A stretch of 64,000 nt of DNA from NCBI RefSeq assembly GCF_014892515.1, contig NZ_JADBGR010000088.1, forward strand, positions 83,252 through 147,251, read 5' to 3'. Position 1 is the first letter of the stretch; each line of letters opens with the position of its first letter. A program made the position numbers and the translations under genes. Positions 34,406 through 42,440 of this stretch are shown here, piece by piece. The notes below the pieces were generated by a model. That model was not told the DNA's origin. It searched no databases and worked only from the letters and a program-made list of their open reading frames with translations. This stretch comes from Myceligenerans pegani. GTDB lineage: Bacteria > Actinomycetota > Actinomycetes > Actinomycetales > Cellulomonadaceae.

Positions 34406-35707
34406 TCACACCGTACGCGAGGACACCGACAGTCCACCCGACGCGAGCCCGACCAACCGCTCTGCCTTGAGTTCCGTCTCCTGCCACTCGGCTGCCGGGT
34501 CGCTGCCCCAGGTGATCCCGGCGCCGGTACCGAAGCGCAGGATCCCGGCCGGGGCGTCGCCGGGTCCCCGCTCCCACCAGAAGGTCCGGATGCCGACCGC
34601 GAGCGACGCCGTGCCCGCGTCGCCGTCGATCCAGCCGATCGCACCGCAGTACGGCCCGCGGGGGACGGTCTCGAGCTGCTCGATGATCCGCAGTGCCGAG
34701 GACTTCGGCGCGCCCGAGACGGACCCCGGCGGGAACGTGCCGTCGAACAGACGACGCCACAGATCCGGGGCGTGCATGACATCGTCGGCCAGGACGCCCC
34801 GCACGCGGGAGACGAGGTGCACCAGGCCCGGATGGTGCTCGACGGCGAGCAGGTCCGTGACCTCGACGGTCCCGGGGCGGCAGACATGCTGCAGATCGTT
34901 GCGGACCAGGTCGGTGATCATGATGTTCTCCGCCCGGTCCTTGTCCGTGAGACCGGCCGGGGTGCGGGCGGTGCCCTTGATAGGGCCGGACGTGATCACC
35001 GGCGCCGCCGCGGACGCGGTGCCTCCCGGGCCGCCGGGGCCACGCCCCCCGATGTCCTCGGCGTCGCCCGGTCCGAGTGACAGGTACAGCTCGGGCGACG
35101 CGCTGACGACCCAGACCGGGTCAACCGGCTCGCCGGCGGAACCGGGTGTGCCGGACGGGACATGGATCGCCGCCGCGTGCGGAGCGGGATTGCCGACCGC
35201 AAGACGGGCGGCGAGGCCGCGGGCATCGGGCTCCGCACCGTCCGGCGCCACGGACAGGGGCGCGGACAGCACGCGGCAGAGGTTCGCCTGGTAGACGTCC
35301 CCCTCGCGCACGTGCTCGCGGATCCTGCGTACGGCCGCCTCGTAGCCGACGCGGTCCATCGAACTGGTCCAGGTCGTGGGGTCCGGCCCTGTCCAGGCGT
35401 CCGGGGCCGGTTCCGGTCCCACGGCGCCGATCGTGTCCGACGACGCCGGGGAGGGCGCCGCGGCCGGGTCCGCCGCGGTCACCTCCCGGAACTGCCACGC
35501 ACGGGCCCTGCCCTCGAAGTCCGCGACCACGAACCACGTGCCCTCGGCCAGGGCTTCGGGCTCGGCCCGGAGGTCGATGCCGCGGGCGACGCGCGTGGCG
35601 ACGCGCCCGCCGAAGGCGGCCCAGCCGGTGTTCCCGGTCACGTCGCTGGTGGGCGCGACCGTAGTGGTGGTGCGGGTTCTCGCCGGTCGGCGCAGGGTCG
35701 GTGACAC
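34406..35707 (-). CDS. pabB: Aminodeoxychorismate synthase component I
   Basis: PabB aminates chorismate to aminodeoxychorismate in p-aminobenzoate synthesis. The chorismate-binding domain fills the C-terminal half, with the diagnostic PIKGTARTP (the PIKGT lysine separates PabB from anthranilate synthase), MITDLVRNDL, SGAPKSSALRIIE and GAIGWIDGDAGTASLAV. The GTG at 35707 gives 433 residues and lies 7 nt after TAGCGT; the open frame begins earlier but without support. The glutaminase subunit PabA is not in the window. Confidence 0.93.
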   Translation of the reverse strand: MSPTLRRPARTRTTTTVAPTSDVTGNTGWAAFGGRVATRVARGIDLRAEPEALAEGTWFVVADFEGRARAWQFREVTAADPAAAPSPASSDTIGAVGPEPAPDAWTGPDPTTWTSSMDRVGYEAAVRRIREHVREGDVYQANLCRVLSAPLSVAPDGAEPDARGLAARLAVGNPAPHAAAIHVPSGTPGSAGEPVDPVWVVSASPELYLSLGPGDAEDIGGRGPGGPGGTASAAAPVITSGPIKGTARTPAGLTDKDRAENIMITDLVRNDLQHVCRPGTVEVTDLLAVEHHPGLVHLVSRVRGVLADDVMHAPDLWRRLFDGTFPPGSVSGAPKSSALRIIEQLETVPRGPYCGAIGWIDGDAGTASLAVGIRTFWWERGPGDAPAGILRFGTGAGITWGSDPAAEWQETELKAERLVGLASGGLSVSSRTV

Positions 35708-35714
35708 GTCGTCC

Positions 35715-35720
35715 ACGCTA
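35715..35720 (-). promoter_or_regulatory. Leaderless promoter -10 box of pabB
   Basis: TAGCGT ends 7 nt before the GTG at 35707. Confidence 0.5.
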
Positions 35721-35735
35721 ACGCCGCTCAATCGA

Positions 35736-35764
35736 TTGGACGGCCACACCGAAGTTCGATTAAT
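35736..35764 (+). promoter_or_regulatory. Promoter of the first tRNA cluster
   Basis: TTGGAC and ATTAAT are separated by 17 bp, and lie 49 bp before tRNA-Gly. The second cluster has the same CGATTGGAC in front. Confidence 0.55.
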
Positions 35765-35813
35765 GTTCAGACCACGCCGGAGCACACGGGGGAAACCCGC
35801 CAGGTCCGGCTGT

Positions 35814-35886
35814 GCGGACGTAGCTCAGTTGGTAGAGCATCACCTTGCCATGGTGAGGGTCGCGAGTTCGAGTCTCGTCGTCCGCT
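35814..35886 (+). tRNA. tRNA-Gly (anticodon GCC)
   Basis: Cloverleaf with acceptor GCGGACG/CGTCCGC, anticodon loop TTGCCAT, T loop TTCGAGT and discriminator T; 73 nt. First gene of the cluster. Confidence 0.97.
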
Positions 35887-35928
35887 CGGAGGCCCGCTCC
35901 CGTGCTCGTCTCGCAGGAGCATCCTCAC

Positions 35929-35999
35929 GGTGGGTTGGCCGAGAGGCGAGGCAGCGGCCTGCAAAGCCGTATACACGGGTTCGAATCCCGTACCCACCT
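35929..35999 (+). tRNA. tRNA-Cys (anticodon GCA)
   Basis: Acceptor GGTGGGT/ACCCACC, anticodon loop CTGCAAA, T loop TTCGAAT, discriminator T; 71 nt. It differs from the second copy at one base in the variable region (GTATACA versus GTACACA). Confidence 0.97.
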
Positions 36000-36010
36000 C
36001 GCACGAACTC

Positions 36011-36082
36011 GAGCGATTGGCGCAGCGGTAGCGCGCTTCCCTGACACGGAAGAGGTCACTGGTTCGATCCCAGTATCGCTCA
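36011..36082 (+). tRNA. tRNA-Val (anticodon GAC), acceptor A-T variant
   Basis: Acceptor GAGCGAT/ATCGCTC, anticodon loop CTGACAC, T loop TTCGATC, discriminator A; 72 nt. The second copy differs only by a compensated acceptor pair (A-T here, C-G there). Confidence 0.97.
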
Positions 36083-36097
36083 CCACCACCCCACCAG

Positions 36098-36171
36098 GGG
36101 CGATTGGCGCAGATGGTTAGCGCGCTTCGTTCACACCGAAGAGGTCACAGGTTCGAGTCCTGTATCGCCCA
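36098..36171 (+). tRNA. tRNA-Val (anticodon CAC)
   Basis: Same sequence as the minus-strand gene at 32948-33021; anticodon loop TTCACAC; 74 nt. Last gene of the first cluster. Confidence 0.97.
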
Positions 36172-36184
36172 CTCGACGGACAGG

Positions 36185-36217
36185 CGGAGTGCGCCCAACA
36201 AGGTTGGGCACACTCCG
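36185..36217 (+). terminator. Terminator of the first tRNA cluster
   Basis: CGGAGTG-GCCCAAC arms pair over 15 bp with one mismatch around AAG, followed by TCTCGTTGTTTCTT. Confidence 0.8.
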
Positions 36218-36304
36218 TCTCGTTGTTTCTTGTGGGGGCGGAGCCCCCCACACCCCGCCCCGGGGGGCACGCCCCCGGAACCCCCGCAGTGGTGCAGCGG
36301 GCAC
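36218..36304. repeat. GC-rich REP-like element R2
   Basis: GTGGGGGCGGAGCCCCCCAC and CGGGGGGCACGCCCCCGG blocks follow TCTCGTTGTTTCTT. It is the direct counterpart of R1 and extends to GTGGTGCAGCGGGCA, so more than 80 bp behind the two tRNA-Val(CAC) genes are shared. Confidence 0.75.
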
Positions 36305-36562
36305 GGATCTGCCCTGGGGCCGGGGCTGCCCGCGTGGGCGGGCCTGGCAGTCGTCTGCGCCTACCTCGCGGTGGCCTGGTGGGCAGCAGGCCGCCGGCTG
36401 CCGGTCGGTGCCACCGACCGGCACCGACCGCCTACGGCGTCGATATCCGACCGACGGCGTCCCGTTCGACCTCGCACGACGCACCACCACGGAGCGTGCG
36501 GCCGCGGAATCCCGGCCGCACGACCCGTGTGACGCACGCCCGTCCGCGAACCGCCCGTTCGA
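36305..36562. other. Intergenic stretch without a recognisable gene
   Basis: Between the first tRNA cluster and the promoter of the second I see no convincing protein-coding pattern, RNA structure or repeat on either strand. A few inverted GGTCGG/CCGACC words occur but form no clear hairpin. Confidence 0.5.
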
Positions 36563-36593
36563 TTGGACCTTTGGCCGGTGCGTCCCGTAATCT
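36563..36593 (+). promoter_or_regulatory. Promoter of the second tRNA cluster
   Basis: TTGGAC and TAATCT lie 19 bp apart and 37 bp before tRNA-Gly. The GTTCGATTGGAC context resembles the first cluster's promoter. Confidence 0.45.
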
Positions 36594-36630
36594 TCTGGAG
36601 CGCCGGTTCGCGTGAGCGAGCCGGAATCGT

Positions 36631-36703
36631 GCGGACGTAGCTCAGTTGGTAGAGCATCACCTTGCCATGGTGAGGGTCGCGAGTTCGAATCTCGTCGTCC
36701 GCT
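36631..36703 (+). tRNA. tRNA-Gly (anticodon GCC), second copy
   Basis: Differs from the first copy only in the T loop (TTCGAAT versus TTCGAGT). 73 nt. Confidence 0.97.
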
Positions 36704-36726
36704 CGGACGTGGGTGAGAACCCTCGC

Positions 36727-36797
36727 GGTGGGTTGGCCGAGAGGCGAGGCAGCGGCCTGCAAAGCCGTACACACGGGTTCGAATCCCGTACCCACCT
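36727..36797 (+). tRNA. tRNA-Cys (anticodon GCA), second copy
   Basis: Acceptor GGTGGGT/ACCCACC, anticodon loop CTGCAAA; 71 nt. It lies 1 bp before the next tRNA, so a single precursor is expected. Confidence 0.97.
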
Positions 36798-36798
36798 C

Positions 36799-36870
36799 GC
36801 GCGATTGGCGCAGCGGTAGCGCGCTTCCCTGACACGGAAGAGGTCACTGGTTCGATCCCAGTATCGCGCA
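36799..36870 (+). tRNA. tRNA-Val (anticodon GAC), acceptor C-G variant
   Basis: Acceptor GCGCGAT/ATCGCGC, anticodon loop CTGACAC; 72 nt. Otherwise the same as the gene at 36011. Confidence 0.97.
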
Positions 36871-36883
36871 CGAGACGGATGGG

Positions 36884-36916
36884 CGGAGTGTGTTCGGCGG
36901 GGCCGAACCCACTCCG
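36884..36916 (+). terminator. Rho-independent terminator of the second tRNA cluster
   Basis: CGGAGTG and GTTCGGC arms pair with GCCGAAC and CACTCCG around GGG, followed by TCTCGTCATTTTTTG. A canonical strong terminator. Confidence 0.88.
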
Positions 36917-36978
36917 TCTCGTCATTTTTTGTGGGGGCGAAGCCCCCACACCCCACCCCGGGGGGCACGCCCCCGGAC
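36917..36978. repeat. GC-rich REP-like element R3
   Basis: GTGGGGGCGAAGCCCCCAC followed by CCGGGGGGCACGCCCCCGG, the third copy of the palindromic pair found behind tRNA genes in this window. Confidence 0.7.
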
Positions 36979-37116
36979 CCCCTTTGGGGCTTCGCCCCTT
37001 GCCCCCCGTGGCTGAGTCTCCGGAGTTCGTGTCCTCTCGGGGCTCCTGTCCTGGTAGCGGTGGCGGAGGGGCCTGGGTGTCCCGGGCCGGGCCTGTCGCC
37101 CTTGGCGGGCGGGGCG

Positions 37117-37122
37117 TACCGT
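37117..37122 (+). promoter_or_regulatory. Leaderless promoter -10 box of the DUF2277 gene
   Basis: TACCGT ends 7 nt before the ATG at 37130. Confidence 0.45.
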
Positions 37123-37129
37123 CGGGGAC

Positions 37130-37453
37130 ATGTGCCGCAACATCACGACCCTGCGAGGGCTCGAGCCTCCTGCTACCGATGAGGAGATCAGCGCCGCGGC
37201 GCTGCAGTTCGTTCGCAAGGTGACCGGAGTGACCAAGGTCAGCGACGCGACCCGGGAGCCCGTCGAGCGGGCCACGGACGAGATCGCCGCGATCGTCGAG
37301 CGGTTGCTCGACGATCTGCCCGCGCGGCGGCAGCCGCCCAAGTCCGTCCCTCCCCTGCGCCGCGCCGAGGTGCAGGCCCGCATCGCCGAACGGCAGCGGG
37401 CCCGCGAGGAGCACGAACGCATGCACGAGCTCGGCATCGCCCATGAGCACTGA
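37130..37453 (+). CDS. DUF2277-type small cytoplasmic protein
   Basis: The 107-residue protein begins MCRNITTLRGLEPPATDEEI and has the helical block ALQFVRKVTGVTKVS, the signature of the DUF2277 family, whose function is unknown. The second half is charged and helical, probably a coiled coil (RIAERQRAREEHERMHEL). The ATG is leaderless. It stands alone between the tRNA cluster and the catabolic genes, which run the other way. Confidence 0.85.
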   Translation: MCRNITTLRGLEPPATDEEISAAALQFVRKVTGVTKVSDATREPVERATDEIAAIVERLLDDLPARRQPPKSVPPLRRAEVQARIAERQRAREEHERMHELGIAHEH

Positions 37454-37537
37454 GTCCATGAGTCACTGAGTCACCCGGTCTCCGGCCGTCGCCGGACACC
37501 GCCTGCCACGACCGCCGTCGTCCGCGCGAGCGGGCGC

Positions 37538-39010
37538 TCAGGCGAACGGATCGGGCGTCAGCGTGTACTTGGTCTGCAGATACTCGTGGATTCCCTCGGC
37601 ACCGCCCTCACGGCCCAGGCCCGACATCTTCCAGCCGCCGAACGGCGCCGCCGCGTTCGAGACGACGCCGATGTTGAGCCCCATCATCCCCGTGGCCAGT
37701 CGCTCGATCATCCGCTGGCCGCGAGCGAGGTTCTCGGTGTAGACGTACGAGACCAGCCCGTACTCCGTGTCGTTCGCGAGCCGCACCGCCTCGTCCTCGT
37801 CGTCGAACGGGACGACGGCGAGCACCGGTCCGAAGATCTCCTCCCGGAGGATCTCGCTCCCTGCCCGGACGCCGCTGAGGATGGTGGCCCGGTAGAAGGA
37901 CCCCGGCCCGTCGATCGCGGCGCCGCCCGTGTGCAGCGTGGCGCCGCGGCGGACGGCGTCCTGCACGAGCTCGTCCGCCTTGGCGACCGCGCGGTCGTCG
38001 ATGAGCGGGCCGATCACGACGCCGTCCTCGGTCCCCCGGCCCACGCGGAACGACTCGACGCGCCGCGTGACGCGCCGGGTGAACTCGTCCGCCAGCGAGC
38101 GCTGCACGATGAAGCGGTTGGCCGCGGTGCATGCCTGGCCGATGTTGCGGAACTTCGCCGCGACCGCGCCGTCGACCGCCTTGTCCAGGTCGGCGTCGTC
38201 GAACACCACGAAGGGCGCGTTCCCGCCGAGCTCCATCGAGGTGCGCAGCACGCCGCCCGCCGCCTGGGCGAGCAACTGTTGACCGACCGGCGTCGACCCC
38301 GTGAAGGAGAGCTTGCGCAGGCGCGGGTCGCGGAGGATCGCCTCCGACACCGGCCCGGACGCGCGCGTGGTGACCACGTTCACCACGCCGTCGGGCACGC
38401 CGGCGTCGGCGAGCAGCTGGGCGAGGTACAGCGTGGTCAGCGGCGTGAGTGCGGCCGGCTTGATCACCACCGTGCAGCCCGCGGCGAGGGCGGGCGCGAT
38501 CTTCCGGGTGGCCATGGCGAGCGGGAAGTTCCACGGGGTGATGAGGTAGCACGGGCCCACGGGATGCTGGGTCACGATCATCCGGCCGGTGCCCTCCGGG
38601 TTCGCGCCGTACCGGCCCTGCACGCGTGCGGCCTCCTCGCCGAACCAACGCAGGAACTCGCCGCCGTAGGCCACCTCGCCGCGCGCCTCGGTCAGCGGCT
38701 TGCCCATCTCCAGGGTCATCAGGAGCGCGAACTGCTCCTTGCGCTGTGTGAGCAGGTCGAACGCCCGGCGCAGGATCTCGGCGCGGTCGCGCGCGGGCGT
38801 CGCGGCCCATCCTGGGAACGCGGCGTCGGCCGCGTCGAGCGCCGCGAGGCCGTCGTCCACGGACGCGTCGGCGACCTCCTTGAGCACCTCGCCCGTGGCG
38901 GGGTCGTGGACGGCGAGCGACGCACCGGCCGCCGCCGGGCGCCACCGGCCGCCGATGTGGAGCCCGTCCGGGACGTCGGCCAACAGGTCGTGCTCGCCCT
39001 GCGAAATCAT
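37538..39010 (-). CDS. gabD: Succinate-semialdehyde dehydrogenase
   Basis: This 490-residue aldehyde dehydrogenase oxidises succinic semialdehyde to succinate. The fold is complete: ITPWNFPLAM, SFTGSTPVGQQLL, MELGGNAPFVVFDDADLD, the catalytic Cys in FRNIGQACTAANRFIV, and the closing SGLGREGGAEGI, all typical of the GabD group. The ATG overlaps the stop of the hydroxylase gene (ATGA). In this cluster it would consume the succinic semialdehyde released by HpaI. Confidence 0.92.
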   Translation of the reverse strand: MISQGEHDLLADVPDGLHIGGRWRPAAAGASLAVHDPATGEVLKEVADASVDDGLAALDAADAAFPGWAATPARDRAEILRRAFDLLTQRKEQFALLMTLEMGKPLTEARGEVAYGGEFLRWFGEEAARVQGRYGANPEGTGRMIVTQHPVGPCYLITPWNFPLAMATRKIAPALAAGCTVVIKPAALTPLTTLYLAQLLADAGVPDGVVNVVTTRASGPVSEAILRDPRLRKLSFTGSTPVGQQLLAQAAGGVLRTSMELGGNAPFVVFDDADLDKAVDGAVAAKFRNIGQACTAANRFIVQRSLADEFTRRVTRRVESFRVGRGTEDGVVIGPLIDDRAVAKADELVQDAVRRGATLHTGGAAIDGPGSFYRATILSGVRAGSEILREEIFGPVLAVVPFDDEDEAVRLANDTEYGLVSYVYTENLARGQRMIERLATGMMGLNIGVVSNAAAPFGGWKMSGLGREGGAEGIHEYLQTKYTLTPDPFA

Positions 39011-40931
39011 GAGTTCTCCATTCTCGGTTCCTGCATGTTCCCGGCGAAGAAGCCGGCCAGCTCGCCGGTCGCCGACAGCGGCAGCACGGCCGCCACGTAC
39101 TGATCGGGGCGGACGACGACGACCGCGCCGGACCGGTCGATGCCGCGCTCGGCGAAGATGTCGGTGCCGCACCAGGCGGACGGGCCGGCCGCGTACACCT
39201 TCTCCCAGTCGGTGAGCCCGAGCGGCCCGGTCTCGGGCCGGAAGACGCCGGGCACGCGGGCGAGGTCGACGTCCTCGTAGGCCTGCTGGTAGACGACCTT
39301 CACGTCGAACACCGCGTCGGCGTCGGCACCCCGTGGCGTGAAGCGCGCGACCGGCGAGGCCGGCGACGCGAGCCAGTCCGCCCACGAGGCCAGCGCCGAG
39401 CGCTCCCCCGGCGCCGCGGCGTCGGCGAACGCGTAGATCCGCCAGCGCCCGTCGGCCCGCGCATGGTGGCCGAGATGCACCACGTTTCCGTCGCAGACGC
39501 GCACCACCTCGGCCGACTTGAAGCGCATGCCGACCGGGAAGCCCTCCGCGAGCGCCGCGTCCGGCGCCTCGGCGACGATCGCCGAGGGCCCGTATCGCGT
39601 CATGAACCCGGAGGGGAACTCGGCCGTGCCGAGGTAGTAGTTGGCGAGTTCCTGTGGGTCGGAGATCTCCTCGGGCTTGCGGGCCATGAGGGAGGACCAC
39701 TCGCGGTCGAAGTCGATGAGCTGCTGCGCCACGGGACGGCGCTCGGCCGAGTAGGTCGCGAGCAGCGAAGCGGGGCTCAGGCCGGTGAGGACGTGGCCGA
39801 GCTTCCAGCCGAGGTTGAAGCCGTCCTGCAGGGACACGTTCATGCCCTGGCCGGCCTTGGCGCTGTGGGTGTGGCAGGCGTCGCCGGCAAGGAAGACGCG
39901 CGGCGGGCGGCCGGATCCGCCGGGGGCGGCGTCGTCGCCGGGCGCGTCGTCGAACTTGTCGGTGACCCGGTGGCCCACCTCGTAGATGCTGTGCCACGCG
40001 ACCTGACGCACGTCGATCGAGTAGGGGTGCAGGATCTGGTTGGCCCGGCGGATGACCTCGTCGAGGGGCGTGTCGCGAACGGCGTGGTCGTCGCCGTCGG
40101 GCACCTCGCCGAGGTCGACGTACATACGGCTGAGGTAACCGCCCTCGCGCGGGATGTGCAGGATGTTGCCGGCCGCGGAATTGATGGCGCACTTGGTGCG
40201 CCAGTCGGGGAAGTCGGTGTGCACGAGCACGTCCATCACGCCCCAGGCGTGCGCGGCGAAGCGGCCGACGTGTCGCCGGCCGATCGCCTCGCGCACGCCG
40301 CTGCGCGCCCCGTCGCAGCCCGCGACGTACCTGGCGCGCACGGTGCGTTCCTGGCCGGCGCGCTCGCCGGTGGTGTACCGCACGCGCACCTCGACGGGGT
40401 ACTCGCCGTCGGCGTGCACGGTGAGGCCGGTGAACTCGACGCCGTAGTCGGGGACGACGCGGCCGGGGCCGCGGGCCGCGGCCTCGGCGAAGTAGTCGAG
40501 GACGCGCGCCTGGTTGACGATGAGGTGGGGGAACTCGCTGATCTGGAGGGCGTAGTCCGCGGTGCGTGCCGTGCGGACGATGTGGCTCGGGTTGTCGGGG
40601 GGTCGGGGCCCCAGAAGTTCATGCAGGCGATGTTGTAGGCCTCGGCGACGATCCGCTCCGCGAACCCGAACGCCTGGAACGTCTCGACGCTGCGCGGCTG
40701 GATGCCGTCGGCCTGCCCGAGGACGAGCCGCCCCTCGCGGCGCTCGATGATGCGGGTGGTGACCTGCGGGAACTGGGACATCTGCGCGGCGAGCAGCATG
40801 CCCGCCGGCCCGGAGCCGACGATGAGGACGTCGGTCTCGTCGGGCAGGTCGCCGGGGCGGTCGACGCCGGTGCCGGCGGCATCGTGCACGCGCGGATCGC
40901 CCGAGACGTAGCCGTGGTGGTGGAACTGCAT
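39007..40931 (-). pseudogene. FAD-dependent aromatic hydroxylase (3-hydroxybenzoate/phenol monooxygenase-like) with a frameshift
   Basis: The gene encodes a single-component flavin hydroxylase of about 640 residues. The N-terminal part has DVLIVGSGPAGMLLAAQM (FAD-binding) and LGQADGIQPRSVETFQAFG. The C-terminal part has RARYVAGCDGARSGVR and FLAGDACHTHSAKAGQGMNV. Between them the reading frame shifts by one base at a run of six C residues (G-run at 40597-40602 on the plus strand). Adding one C would restore ...GPDPPDNPSHIVRTAR... The two halves are otherwise intact, so this is either a recent inactivation, a phase-variable homopolymer or a sequencing error. The start is the ATG at 40931 behind GAGGAGGAAG. 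A 3-hydroxyphenylacetate or hydroxybenzoate substrate would fit the cluster. Confidence 0.85.
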
Positions 40932-40947
40932 GGTGCGGGCTTCCTCC

Positions 40948-42330
40948 TCAGCGCTTCGAGAGGCCGTAGACGGGGCTGACCGCCTGCTCGGCCTCATGGT
41001 CAGGACCGAGCGGGATGCCGGTGCGATCCCGCAGCAGCAGGGTGGCGGCGAGCCCGATGACGGTCATGCCCGCCAGGTAGAGGGCGACCGACCAGGTGGT
41101 GTGTGTGGACTGGACCAGGGCGGTGGCGATGGTCGGGGCGAAGGCGCCGCCGAGGATGGCGCCGAGCGCGTAGGAGATCGAGACACCGGAGAACCGGATC
41201 GAGGCCGGGAAGAGCTCGGCGTAGTACGCGGACTGCTGGCCGTAGGTGAAGCCGAGGCCGATCGCGAGGATCGAGATGCCGGCGAACAGCAGCTCGATCT
41301 GACCGGTGTCGACGAGCGGGAACAGCGCGAACACGCCCGCGAGCTGGAGCAGCCAGCCGAGCACGTAGGTCCGGCGCCGGCCGAGCCTGTCGCTGACCCA
41401 GCCGGCCGTCCACGTGGACGCGAGCCAGAACACAGCGGATCCCGTGACGGCGAGCAGCACCGAGCTGCGTTCGAGGGCGAGCGGGCCGGCGGGGTCGCTC
41501 GCGTAGTTCTGGATGTAGCCGCCGGTGGTCATGTAGCCGACGGCGTTGTTGCCCGCGAACACGAGCGCGGCGATGATCACGAGCGGCGCGTGCCGGCGGA
41601 AGAGGGCGACGACGGGTGTGCGGGTGCGTACCTTGCGGTCGGCGACCTCGAGGAAGACGGGGCTCTCCTCGACGCGGCGGCGCACGTAGTGGCCCACGAG
41701 GATGAGGACGAAGGACAGCAGGAACGGCACACGCCAGCCCCACTCGAGGAAGGCGTCGCCGGGCGCGACGATCGCCATCAGCGTCATCGTGCCCGAGGCG
41801 AGCAGCAGGCCGATCGGGACGCCGATCTGGGGCGACGCCCCGAACAGGCCGCGCCGGTCGGTCGGGGCGTGCTCGACAGCCATGAGCGCCGCGCCGCCCC
41901 ATTCGCCGCCGGCCGAGACGCCCTGCAGCACGCGCAGCAGGATCAGGAGGACCGGCGCCGTGACGCCGATCGCGGCGTAGGTGGGCAGGAGGCCGACCAG
42001 GGTCGTGGCGACCCCCATCAGGACCAGCGTCAGGACCAGCACCACGCGGCGGCCGTACTTGTCGCCGAAGTGGCCGGCGAGCAGCGCGCCGAGCGGGCGG
42101 AACAGGAAGCTGATGCCGACGGTCAGGAACGACAGGAGCGTCGCGACCGCGGGCCCGGCGGGGGCGAAGAAGAGGCTCGCGAAGACGAGGCCGGCCGCCT
42201 GCGCGTAGATGAAGAAGTCGTACCACTCGACGGTGGTGCCGACGACGGTCGCGAACACGACCCGGCGCCGGTCGGTGCGCAGGTCGGCCGGTGCGGTGGT
42301 GCCGGGTTCCTCGAGCGTGCTGTCGCTCAT
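40948..42330 (-). CDS. MHS-family major facilitator importer for an aromatic acid
   Basis: The 460-residue protein has twelve membrane segments and the metabolite:H+ symporter signatures VVGTTVEWYDFFIYAQAAG near the N-terminus, GHFGDKYGRRVVL and ASGGEWGGAALM-like LQGVSAGGEWGGAA. MHS carriers import organic acids such as shikimate, alpha-ketoglutarate and aromatic acids. AGGAG precedes the ATG. It is divergent from the FAH-RraA gene and 16 bp before the hydroxylase, so it probably feeds the hpa pathway. Confidence 0.9.
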   Translation of the reverse strand: MSDSTLEEPGTTAPADLRTDRRRVVFATVVGTTVEWYDFFIYAQAAGLVFASLFFAPAGPAVATLLSFLTVGISFLFRPLGALLAGHFGDKYGRRVVLVLTLVLMGVATTLVGLLPTYAAIGVTAPVLLILLRVLQGVSAGGEWGGAALMAVEHAPTDRRGLFGASPQIGVPIGLLLASGTMTLMAIVAPGDAFLEWGWRVPFLLSFVLILVGHYVRRRVEESPVFLEVADRKVRTRTPVVALFRRHAPLVIIAALVFAGNNAVGYMTTGGYIQNYASDPAGPLALERSSVLLAVTGSAVFWLASTWTAGWVSDRLGRRRTYVLGWLLQLAGVFALFPLVDTGQIELLFAGISILAIGLGFTYGQQSAYYAELFPASIRFSGVSISYALGAILGGAFAPTIATALVQSTHTTWSVALYLAGMTVIGLAATLLLRDRTGIPLGPDHEAEQAVSPVYGLSKR

Positions 42331-42396
42331 GTGTGACTCCTGGTGACGACGTTGTCTCGGTCAGCCGATCCGACGATCGGTTGCCGCGGGAACCCC

Positions 42397-42420
42397 GATG
42401 ATATACGATATGAAATACGC
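42397..42420. promoter_or_regulatory. Candidate operator between the MHS importer and the FAH-RraA gene
   Basis: GATGATATACGATATGAAAT is an A/T-rich island with the near-palindrome ATAT-ACG-ATAT. The 12-mer GATGATATACGA recurs inverted at 49054-49065, in front of the TPP enzyme gene. Both could be bound by the cluster's GntR regulator. Confidence 0.5.
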
Positions 42421-42440
42421 TGCAAAGAGCGAGGGAGCTC

